Assembly (NCBI GenBank): GCA_018873225.1
Contig: JAEILZ010000001.1
Span: 2,108,001-2,172,000 of the forward strand
DNA length: 64,000 bases
Source of the DNA: [Phialemoniopsis] sp. UDSM-2020
Lineage: Eukaryota; Ascomycota; Sordariomycetes; Thyridiales; Thyridiaceae
Direction: 5' to 3'
Shown here one piece after another: positions 42,874-53,198 of the stretch (its first letter is position 1; each line of letters opens with the position of its first letter). The position numbers and the translations under genes are program-made. Under the pieces are notes generated by a model that was not told the DNA's origin, did no database searches, and saw only the letters and a program-made list of their open reading frames with translations.

Positions 42874-45044
42874 ACGATAGCCGCGAGCATGGATGCTTTT
42901 TTGTGGTTTTGCATCACTTCACAACGACGGAGAGGTTAATTGAACACCCACACACCCACTGGATACCCCAAATCGCCAGGAATTTTTCCTTTTATCAATT
43001 TTTGTCATACATCACTTTGCATTGGTTGTTCTGTCACACGCGTATTGCAGCCCCTTCATGCGAGGGCTTGTGTGTGTTTTGGACTTGGACGGTGTTTATC
43101 AGGAGCATATTTGCACAAAGCGGTTCAAGGAGAGGGATGATTTGCATAGAGTAAGGGGTGGAGGAAGGCTGCACGGGTACAGTCACCGCGATGGAAGCTG
43201 TGAAGTCTTGTGTGTAGATGATGGAGGCAGCTTCGTTACGAAGAATAATTTCAATACGTTTGAGCGAAATCCCGGAGATGCATGTTCTTGGTTTGACATG
43301 TTTGCATACTTGCAGTAGACCATTTGAGTTGAGAACGAGTAAGTCGGCCACCGTCCGACATACAATATGCACATGGGTCCGCGGAATTGCTCTACACTCT
43401 CAATCACTTGAGTCGAGGGCCATCCACAATGTGTTTTTGGTATGGCACGGGACCCAGATATCGTGGCGTCTTTCGGGACGGTCCAGAACGAAGCCGCGCT
43501 TTCGAGAACCAGGGTTAATGGGTATTGCTCTCTTGCTCTCTCAAGCCATGAACCATTGCCTCTGCACAAATCCACCTAGAGAATCCCAAGGCCAGCCCGA
43601 CTTTCCCGGTCCCCTGGCGACTGGATGAGCTCCTTCTCTCGAGACGCAACTCATATCTACATGAGCATCTGGCAAAAGAGCACATTCGTGTATCTTACTC
43701 AACAAACTATCCAAACGAGGCAAATAATCGCACAGACTAGACCCTTCGTTCGGATAACCTGCTATGGTCCCCTAGCTAGCGCCACCCGTGTGGCATGGGG
43801 CGAGCTGCAGAGACCCTGAAACCCACACACCACCACCGCCGCCGCAGCCCTGGCACGCCTGGGAGCATCACCGCCGCGCCGGTAGCGGCCGTTAGCGCTG
43901 GAGGCGGGTCCCCCTTCTCGAAGGCTTGACTCGAAGGATAGAAAACTCGAAAGATTTTAGATGGCGTCCTTGTCCGCGTGTGGTGATATCGGAGCGTGCC
44001 GGGTATTAGTTTGCCTATTTGGGAAGGGGATCTCGCGAGCAATCATCCAAGATAGGCATGTTGAAGTTCTGTATGCATTCTCATTCCAGGGATATTTGCA
44101 ATAATATACAATTTCGCGGTACCGCTTCTGAAATGCGGCCTTTCTGGCAAGCGATGCCGATGCCGGCAACACCTGCAGATACACCGCTTTCCTGAACCAA
44201 CGGCCCATCCTAGGCGGTTCCTTATCTAGAGGTCCATGTCGGGAGCGTCCGCGACGGTCGTTCCTATGCAGGTCCCGAGGCCATCCCCTCCCAATCGTAT
44301 TCGTTTGTGTGTCGATGTCCAGAAGCCAAAGTCGTATTCAATTTCCATGCCCACATCCTATGTCCAACTTGTCCATTGGAGCCAACGCCAGAGAAAATGC
44401 GAATCGCCCCATGCAATGCTAATCCAACCCGCAAAACGATTAAAAACAATGAAGCTCCTGTCTGCTGTGAAAAAGAAAACCCCGCTGTGTCGTGTGCATG
44501 AAAAGGGAATGATATGTCGTAGGAAAGCTGCTCAATATGGCAGGCAAAGGCGTCAAGAGTGTCGTGTACCGTACTAAAGGTGAGTCATTTAAGATGTGTG
44601 TATCGTGGTAGCCCATGTCGTCTGAGAACTTGGGCCCCTTGTCGGGTTTGCTGCATGCTTCCATGCAGGTTCTCGAAGGAAAAAGTAGGCTTGTGGAAAG
44701 AGTTGGGCTGCAGCCAATGTGTCAGACCCCGTCCCCACGCCATCAAATTTCGGTCCCAATTCGGATTTCGAGCAAGTTCGCCGAAGGAGGGAATCGCCCT
44801 CTCGGTCGGCAAAGTTGAAGATGAGATTGATCCTGTTCCGAAGGGCTTCGTGACAACCGGATGTGGTGGGGAGAGATTGAGAAAGGGTCTGCCTTTTGGT
44901 ACTTTGCCTGTACAGTGTCGATTTGGGGCAGAGCGAGCCGAGAGTCGACAGTGCTGGTACACGCCAGCAGACCGATATATGCTTAATCTGCAAGTAACCG
45001 TATGGCTATCCGGTTGCCAACCGTGCATGACAGTGTCATCACGT
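42874..45044. other. Convergent 3' intergenic region
   Basis: 2.17 kb between the ends of FMP27 (plus) and the disordered-protein gene (minus). It is unusually long for a tail-to-tail interval. Short open frames are present on both strands, but none has an ATG start, splice structure and protein-like composition together. Confidence 0.35.
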
Positions 45045-46628
45045 CTAAACAGACACGGCCACCCACCGCGCCGGAACACCGTCAGCGCCAATGTCGTACT
45101 GCTTCGCGCTCGCCTTTCTTGGTGGCAGTGCTAAACGCGCACGGCCGGGCTTCCGGTCGTCCAATTTGCCATTCTTCCGCATTGCCATCTCCATCACGGC
45201 GATGCGAATGAAATCGGGGTTTTCGCGCACTTCCCGTTGTCTAGAACCTGGCGGAGCATCAAAGGCCAGGGGTAGATTCTTCTGAGAGGAAGCATTGGAG
45301 CTGGGTGATGATGGCCGGCTGGAGTAAGGACTCCTGATGGACATGGGCGAGCCGCTTCGTGCCCTATAGACCTTGTACGTCTGCATCTGGATAGAGGCCG
45401 TAAAACTCGTGCGCGTCTGCCCCGCCGGTCCACTGGCATCGGACGGTCTCGTCTCGATGCGCGCGCTGGTTGTCGGGTTCAGATACCTGCGGAGAGCGGC
45501 ACTTGGCTCATCCTCTAGTGGTGGCGGTCTCCGTTCGTCAGTATACGGGATCCGAGGGTCCAGAGTCAAGATCGAACGAGTAAGGAAGTCTTCCGGAGGG
45601 ATAGAGGTAAGTTGCATGTTAGAAAAGGACCGCGCAGCATTGCGCAGAGCCCGTAAAGATGCCGTGAGGTTTGACTTAAAAGCCGACTTTAGTGGTCGGA
45701 ATGGAAATCTAGACTCGGCTTTCTTTCCTGAGGCGTCTGATGCGGGTTCAAACACGCGGAAATCCAGCTCTTCCACGTCGATTGTTGGACTGGACAGAGG
45801 GTGTGTCTCCTGCGCACCAGGTGGCGACGAAATGGGCTCCAAAAACTTCCTCGTCGGCTGAGTTCTTCGACCTCTGGGAGGGGTGGAAGGCGTTTCAAGC
45901 GATGAAATGTTCCCAGTAGCGAAAGAGTCCGTGAGAGATGGTACAGACTCAAGAGAGACAGTGTTTGCTGAGAGTATGGAATCGGCAGTGCTGTCGCATA
46001 TGGATATTTCATCGTCTTCGAGGTCCTCTGGGGCGCTCAGCAAGAGATCGAGCGGGCTCTTGCTCAGGCTAATGCTGATTTCCTTTTCCGCCTCTTGCGA
46101 CTGCTCAATTATCGAATGGACTGTCATGCGCTTCTCGGACGCGGTGCGCCTGCGCAGACTGCGCGAGCTCCTGGGCGGCGGTATGTTGGTTATGGCCAAC
46201 AAGGCAGCAACCGAAGCTGGGATGGCGTCGGGATTGTGAGGGGCGCGATGGCCCTGGCGAGGAGCGGAAGGTATATGGTGGTTGTGCTTTTTGTCTCCAT
46301 GGTGACGGTGATGTTTGTGCGGATGCGCTGTCTCGTGCTTCGAGTTTACTGGAATCTTGACAGGGCTCGTTGGAGTAGTTGGTCGCGTGAGGGTCGTTGT
46401 CGTCTTTGGTGGACTTGGTGTAGGCGACTTGGTGTTGTCGACCTCTTTCCGTTTAAACGCCATGGCAGGTGTTGAAAGAGGCTTGTTGTTGGGGACGATG
46501 CTTCGAGGTTGGGCATAGCTACTCTTGAATGGGACAGGAGAGCGAGACAACGGAGAAGAAGAGGGCGATCCAGCCGTGGGGTGGGCTTCTTTCTGGCGGG
46601 AGACCAAGAAGGAGCGAGGGGAGATCAT
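45045..46628 (-). CDS. Large disordered protein of unknown function
   Basis: A single exon of 527 residues with ATG at 46628. It is largely disordered: an N-terminal Ser/Pro/Thr-rich region, a His/Lys-rich patch (HPHKHHRHHGDKKHNHH, about residues 101-117), then more ordered segments NPDAIPASVAALLAITNIP and KRMTVHSIIEQSQ. An acidic stretch follows (SAPEDLEDDEISICDSTADS), then a basic helix region FRPLKSAFKSNLTASLRALRNAARSFSNMQ. The end (NPDFIRIAVMEMAMRKNGK through GRARLALPPRKA to DGVPARWVAVSV) looks conserved-type, because it is short, folded and rich in Arg and aromatic residues. I recall similar C-termini in other fungal hypothetical proteins, but no named family is assigned. No membrane segment or signal peptide. 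Confidence 0.72.
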   Translation of the reverse strand: MISPRSFLVSRQKEAHPTAGSPSSSPLSRSPVPFKSSYAQPRSIVPNNKPLSTPAMAFKRKEVDNTKSPTPSPPKTTTTLTRPTTPTSPVKIPVNSKHETAHPHKHHRHHGDKKHNHHIPSAPRQGHRAPHNPDAIPASVAALLAITNIPPPRSSRSLRRRTASEKRMTVHSIIEQSQEAEKEISISLSKSPLDLLLSAPEDLEDDEISICDSTADSILSANTVSLESVPSLTDSFATGNISSLETPSTPPRGRRTQPTRKFLEPISSPPGAQETHPLSSPTIDVEELDFRVFEPASDASGKKAESRFPFRPLKSAFKSNLTASLRALRNAARSFSNMQLTSIPPEDFLTRSILTLDPRIPYTDERRPPPLEDEPSAALRRYLNPTTSARIETRPSDASGPAGQTRTSFTASIQMQTYKVYRARSGSPMSIRSPYSSRPSSPSSNASSQKNLPLAFDAPPGSRQREVRENPDFIRIAVMEMAMRKNGKLDDRKPGRARLALPPRKASAKQYDIGADGVPARWVAVSV

Positions 46629-49307
46629 GATGCCAAAGAGAAACTGGGCATTAATAAGGTACAGAGAGTGACACTGCCCTGTCCGGGGGGCATTCCCGGG
46701 GGGCGTGCGTGCACTACGTCGACCCGAGCGTTCCTGCTGACAGGCTGGGCGACTGGCTGAGAGCCTGAGAGAGGGGAGAGGGAGCCCTTACGCCAGGCTC
46801 AGCTGAACCAGTCAGAGGTCCGGTTTTTCCAAGTACTGTATGATGCAGCGAGTGTTGCGGGATCGCAGGTCTTTGTGGGTACCCCAGGTTTTCTTGTACG
46901 TAAAAGGAACCTCTCGAAGGGGCGCTATGATCCGTTGTCGACCCTCAATTGGGACCCTGGACCCAGCAGGTAATTGATCTAGAAATTAGACCCGATACGG
47001 GAAGACTGCGTGACGATGCGCGAGCGCAGAAAGCAGTCCAGGAGATGGCTGTATTCTCTCATGGGACTCTTGCGACCGATGTCAATGAATGAGATCTTCC
47101 CCGTGATGCGCACACGCTTTCGGCCAGCGCGATGCAAGAACATGCGTCAGAAGTCCCGACAGCCAGGTAAGCGACGGTGCTCAACTGCGCAGGTAGGGCA
47201 AAAAAATGACACAAGCCGGGTCTTGGCCAGGGCCGCGGTTGATTGGGGGGCGCTCGCTGTGCAGTCTGGTGCAGGCGGGCGATGGATGGACGGGTCCGGA
47301 TCAAACGGTGGCGGCAGAGAGAACCCCTAAAATGGTGACTCGTGTGACTTCATCATGCAGTGTCGGGCTGAGCGGGAAACACTAGTAGGTAGCACCTCGA
47401 GATAAGAGAAGCGAGCGTTCAAAGGGGGCGTCTTTTGAGGTCCGAAATAGGTGAAGAGGTGAAAGAAGATGAAATAAAATTATGTATCACGGATTCGTTT
47501 GTATCAAAAGCAGGATGACTCGATTTTGTTGCAGCTGCTTGGGTGGTTTGGAATACTTGGTGGGCATGCGAGCTGACTTCGGGGTACTGGCTGGAATAAA
47601 AGGGAAAGGGTCGCCCGGGACCAGGTTTATCTTTGCCCGCTTTCGAGATAAGACGAGGCAGGTTCAATGTTGGGCAGGCTTCAGCGACAGCGACGAACAA
47701 GTGCAGCCATCCATCCCGGCCAAGCTCCCGCTCTAAAGTTGTACGAAAGATAAGGATTGTGGGACACTTCCCTCTGGACCTGTCAACAGTCAAAACCATC
47801 AAGAGCGTGGCTCTGGGTCGCACCATTTTAAACTGATGCTGATAACCAAGGCAGCCTAGACTTGTCTTCTGTCAAGCTGATAGTTGACATGTGCTCGAGA
47901 TCATTCGCCCTGCCAGCGTGAGAGCTGAAGGCATTCTTGTTTGCTCACTCATCCATCCATCCCCCCGCATTCACGAGGGTGCCAAGTGTCTCACACCAAA
48001 CGCCCTCGCCCGTGTGCTTGATTGGCCACATGGAGGAAGGGATCTGACTTTCTCCCTGACCATGATTCGATCTCGAGATCTCAACCAAATCGCGACAGCG
48101 CCCTGGTCGGTGGGGGAAACCGCTGATCATCCGCACACAGTCTTTTGGACTGTCTGTTGTATGAGATGTGCACAACAATCCCATCCCTGCAGTAGCGTTG
48201 TTGCTCTTGCTCACACGGGCGGCGCTGTGTGCTGTCACGCCGTGTGTTGTTTCCCAACTGGTCTCCTCACGTTGCATCCGAGGGCAGAAACCCCAGGAAA
48301 AATCGAGCAATCAATTTTTTGGAAGCCACGTAGATTGGTGCAGAGGATGCAAGAACAGCCTGTCATCGTCCGGAACGGCTGGGAAAGCAAAGAGAAGAAG
48401 AGATGGGGCCATTATCCGATGCTGACAATTGTCCCGGTCTTGAAGACTCACACACCACCTCCCTCTCCCCAGATTGCCTCTGGCAGATACATGACTGGAT
48501 CGGCTCAGGCACACCAAAGAGTCGAATGCAACCCCGCGCAGACACCGTCTTGCTGCCCTTCTGGAAGAAAGGAAGACGAGAGGGCTGCGGCCCTTCACAT
48601 GAGGTAGGCAGGGCATTCTACCTGGAGAAACTCCGCACCAAAGAAAGTAAGGAAAAGTGTCATATGCTTAGCGCTCTATGCACGTCGCTCAAACGAGCAA
48701 ATTGTCTTATCAGTCCGCCATGACTGGCTGGACTTACAGTACACAGAAAGACCGCAGTGCCTTAGTGTGCCCCGGCTTGCATCGTACCCCGGATATTTCG
48801 TCATTCGGTATTCCCGAACCACCAAACCCAGGGACTCCGGGGGTTGTCTCCTTAATAGGCAGCTGAGTCTTTTTTAAAGGGGGGAGATAGATCAGAGCAC
48901 AGCAGTGTTTTGGATGTATCTGGTATCATTTCAAAGAACAGATAGTGACAGACAATGCTAGTCGATGCCCAATTACGCTTGACTGGTATATAGCCAGTCT
49001 TCCCAACTCTAATACCATACCGCGAGCTCATCAGAGTGAGCTCGGGGTTCATCAAAGGACATCGTACAGGCCGTAGGGTATAAAACAGAATCCGCAACAA
49101 AAGAGCAGCTCAGAGCACACCCATATATACACGCTCGAATCCGCCTGATGTAAACTCCGTGAACCGTGATATCAAAGCCTCCTATGCGCCCCTTTAAAGT
49201 GCAAAGCAAATACCCGAACTCCGCGATCATGAACCTCGTGAGAGACGTAAGTGAAGAAGTAGAAGGGAGACGGTGTTGTTGTACAGGGCAGCGATGGCCG
49301 TACAGGC
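46629..49307. other. Long gene-free region
   Basis: 2.68 kb upstream of the disordered-protein gene and downstream of the receptor gene. The longest open frame (47891-48607, plus) starts at GTG and has Cys/His-rich, non-conserved-looking composition. CT-rich runs occur but no recognisable element. Confidence 0.35.
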
Positions 49308-50954
49308 CTAGAACGGCTGCCCGCTCTCTCCCCATCGGGGTGGCGGCGCCTTGGGCGTCTTGGGCGTCACCACCCCGAACCGCCTCTCGCCGTACCGCGA
49401 AAGCCGCTCTTCGTTGTAGTCCCTCTCGCCGCGGTACTCCATGTCCGGATACACGCTCTCGCTGTAGTAACGCGCGGCAGGGAACCGCCGCAGGTCTGCG
49501 ATATCGTCGCTTGTTACCTCGGAGCTCGGATACCGGCCTCGTGGACCGACGCCGAGGTCTTTGGCCAGGCCGTCAATCTCACGCTGTACGTCGCTGACGC
49601 GCATGATGCCGTTCGAGGTCATGGTCTCCTCCTCACTGCTGCGGGGGCTCTGGCTCCGCAGCTCGTGCTCCTTGGGCATGAGCCGGATGTCCCGGAGGGC
49701 GACGGGCCTCTTGCCCCCGCGGCTGCGCTTGCCCCCTCGTCGCCCGCCGCGGATGCTGCCGCCCCTCGAGTTCTTGCCTCCCCTGCTGGCCCCAGCGGAG
49801 GTGGTGGAAGCCAGTAGTTCTGGCTCCGTCGACGCCATCTCGACGTCCGTCTTGCGAGTGAGAGATGGTAGCCACCCACCGCGATCACGAGAGCGCAAGA
49901 AGGGTCGTAGGGCTGGCGCCGAGGCGGTTATCAGGGCTAGGTTCGTCTCGATAGCTGATGTGACGAAGCCAATGTTCTTGGAATTTTGCGGGTCTTGTAT
50001 CAGACCGAAAAGTCCCTGGACTAGGAGGACCAGACGGACTATCGAGGTGATTGTGACTCTACCACTCGGTTAGCAATTGTATACTTTAACGGGAAAAACT
50101 ATAACTGTTGACTTACAAGAATCCAAGCAGGAAGACAAACATTAGGCCGACCTTGGCCCGCTTGGGGATCTTGAGATCTACGAATATCCAGAGCGGCAAG
50201 CCCAGGATGAGAAAGTCCACAATGATATTGATAACCGAGTTGGAGGTGAAGAGAACGCGTTGGTCCACGCACATGCCGCCACGGATCGTCTTGTCCCAGT
50301 TGAAGGCAATGGGGTTGCACTGGAATAGGATCGCAAAGAAGACGCCAAACATGTGCAGGATATTGAATGTGTTCAGGCAAATGATGAATTTGCGAACACC
50401 ACCCTTTTGTCCAAACAGCCTCAGGAGAAATATGAGGACCGAGGACTTGGCGAGGGCCAGTATGGGGTTGTATAGAACCTGGACGGCAAAGTCCCATATC
50501 CTCCCGTTCGTCGGGTCATGTTGTGGAACTTGTGACTCGTCGATACCGACGAAGTTCGTTTTAATAACTTTGTATATGGGTCAGCCAAGAATCCATGTCA
50601 TGTTTATATCAGGGGCCATGCTTACAAAAATAGCTAAAGACAGTTTCCGCCACGGAAATAAACTAAGACTCTTGTTAGTATTGCAAACGCCACGGGAGTG
50701 CTCTAGCAAAGAGTTCCGTACCATGGCAATGGTAATCAGCCAGTCATCTACACAGTTTGTTAGCAACTTCCATGACATCCTCTCTCTTCCTGTAGGAGCA
50801 ACTTACCGAGGCCGAACTGACGAGTCGCAAGCCGGCCGGCATTGCGAAGCCCAACGACGACTAGAGCCAGAGCCGGAAAGAAAAACAAGATAAAGAGCGC
50901 AAAGGTCTGAAGCCCACTTGTGGGCTCAGAGGGGATGTCTAGTACCGAAGCCAT
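49308..50954 (-). CDS. SAT4/PTH11-type seven-transmembrane receptor-like protein with RGG-like tail
   Basis: This family of fungal integral membrane proteins is related to Pth11-like G-protein-coupled receptors, mainly of unknown ligand. Five exons are inferred: 50954-50807, 50747-50722 (26 bases), 50662-50626 (37 bases), 50567-50117 and 50058-49308, giving 470 residues. Seven hydrophobic helices are visible, beginning LQTFALFILFFFPALALVVVG and including DDWLITIAM (the conserved D-D-W-L block across the first junction), LALAKSSVLIFLLRLFG, NILHMFGVFFAILFQC, NIIVDFLILGLPLWIF and VTITSIVRLVLLVQGLF. There is no extracellular CFEM domain. The C-terminal tail (~190 residues) is polar and contains an Arg-Gly-Gly-rich segment at residues 313-338. 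Confidence 0.85.
49707..49784 (-). other. Arg-Gly-Gly-rich segment in receptor tail
   Basis: Within the receptor's cytoplasmic tail this 26-residue stretch contains five RGG triplets with intervening Lys, Arg, Ser and Asn (SRGGKNSRGG-type units). RGG segments are usually RNA-binding or arginine-methylated, and are unexpected in a seven-helix membrane protein. Function here is inference only. Confidence 0.8.
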
Positions 50955-53198
50955 CTCGTCATATCACGAGAAAGTCGGCAAATTCAATACTAGGTCAACA
51001 TGGAAGCGAGTCATCAGAGGAAGAAAAGAAGGAAAAGACTGAAGACGAAGTATGACATGGAGGAAGGGGCGGGAACTGGTATAAGTTATAGGGCGTAAGC
51101 GGTATACTTGGACGGTGAGACCGGTAAAAGTCTAGAAACTGGTGATGTTGATGCCGTTCAGTCGGAACACGCAGCTCTGCAGGTGTAGTCTGCCATCTGC
51201 AGAGACGGGATGACGACGATCATAGCTGCGGCGTTGCCTCTGGCAGGTGCGAGAAGTCTCAAGAACTGCAGCCGGCTAAAGTCTGCATGTGTATCATGAT
51301 ACCCTCTCAGCAGATCTCTGAAGATGGGACGACGCGAATCCGGCGTGTCCAGAACACAGATGTGGCACACTCGGTGTCGACGTTGGATTGCTGCTACTCT
51401 ACCTCGTGTGAAGCCATATCCATCTTGAATAATGAAGTCTCACCTGGAATATGCTACTTGATCAATGTGTAGCGGTAGTGAAAACACGTTTGGACTGGTA
51501 CAACATAAGAGATGTGGCAGAGCCTCACAATCTGCCCGTCCAAGCTTCTGTCGAGGCGACCGACCTCGACTGTTCGACGACCTTCACGGTGGCGAGCAGC
51601 GGCTCGGTTAAAGTAAGTTGCTTCAGGTGACAAGTCGCTTGAGGAACCAATGAATTCCTTTCTAAACCACTGCTTCCTTCACGATACTCTGTCTGGAAGA
51701 ATGGTCTCGACGACTGAGATGAACCAGCTGAGCGCATTGACTGGTTCTTGCAAGAGCAGGAGATCTCGCAGCTCTGGGGAACCACAACATGTTCGGACGA
51801 GAGGGTTCGGCGATGTCCGTCATGGCCTACGTTATGCGCATCCAAGCACGATGGCAAGATGACCAGCCATTTGAGAAAAGTTTGGGTCTGGAAGGTCTGG
51901 GGAAACCCTTGAGCCCAAGTATGTCGCCGCGCACAGACAGTTGACGTTACCTAAATCCACGGGCTGGGCATGTTGCCCCAGATGCAAGAATCCCAAAGAA
52001 GAAGGGCAGAGAAGTCAGGCCCGTAGAGAATGACGACTGGACCCATCAGCAGGTGAAGTCCGGGCAGGAGTTGTGAGTGACATGCGGCGAAAGGGGACAT
52101 GTTTGAGTGTGGGTGGTTTGAGACAAGAGGCGGCTGAGAAACAAATCCGCGATTGGACGCCGGCAGACGTCAACCAAACATGCATGGCAGGTGCCGGGTT
52201 TGACATGGCCCAAATCGGATGTTATATTAATGCTGGTTATGCTTAACTGCCGTGTCTTTCCCACGACTCTCCTTCTGCTGTCTCTCTTCACTGATAGTGT
52301 CATCACAATTGGGGCGGGACTGCCCAGAGCACCAGTTCGCATTACAATCGGGGATTTTTCCAGAATAGCAGACCCTCGTAATGGTCACAGACCATCTGGC
52401 ATTGTGATCTTCCGATGCAAGTGCGGTCTGGGGTAAGGAATCTCAGGACAGTCGAGAGACCGGACGATAATATCGTCAGTGTGGTCTGGTTCAAATCATC
52501 ATCTCTTGACTCAACGGATGACAGCACCGAAATGTTGGTAGAAATGGTCAGTCAGTTGTAAAGGCCTCCAGGCTCAATAATTTGTGTATGTCCGGAAGAC
52601 GACATTATTTATACAGTCAATATCGCTATTCTGATCAATGACCATTTGTGATGGGTCCCTCGCATTCAGTCCCGATCGCCTTGCATGTTCCCAAGATCTA
52701 TGCACTCGAGATGCATTCGTGGCCTTGCATATTATACCCACAGAAGCCTTCGAGAAGGCAGTTCCTCTGAAGCCGCCCTTGCAGATGCATCAGACGAACA
52801 CAACTGCCTCCACACCAGCTCGGGACCCTGCCACTCCGATCCACGGCTTGGACAAGACTGGTCAGCTAGTGGCGATGGCCTATTCATATGAGTCCCGCCC
52901 ATCTAAATAGCGGGTGTGATCTGACCCGAGCTTCATCCGAACCTCGTGCCGCCCTTCCATCCATGCCCACGAGTTGGCATGGCACTTTGGAGGTCTGCGC
53001 TCTCAGTCGAATATGCTCATTGTAACACTGGTCGTTTGCGGGAGGTGTTCTTTGGAAGATACAGCGAGAACTTTTTGGATTACCCCGTGCCATACAATAA
53101 TTATAACGCCTTTGTCAATGCCAGTAGCGACGATAGCGACGATATTCAGACTCGCTTCGTCATGGTAGTATATACTCACACGCACCTCTCACACCCCC
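50955..53198. other. Gene-free region between receptor and RRP5
   Basis: 2.24 kb upstream of the receptor gene and downstream of RRP5. Short frames (for example 51525-51857 minus, 52638-52910 plus) lack splice context and protein-like composition. Nothing further is recognised. Confidence 0.35.

Noticed and set aside
44559..45134. 191-residue plus-strand frame near the end of the disordered-protein gene
   Set aside because: No recognisable motif and non-protein-like composition. It partly overlaps the real minus-strand gene.
47891..48607. 238-residue plus-strand frame in an intergenic region
   Set aside because: Starts at GTG, Cys/His-rich, no splice context or motif.
52480..52500. GGTTCAAATC string resembling a tRNA T-loop on the plus strand
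   Set aside because: Flanks do not pair as a T-stem and no acceptor stem or D-arm is present.
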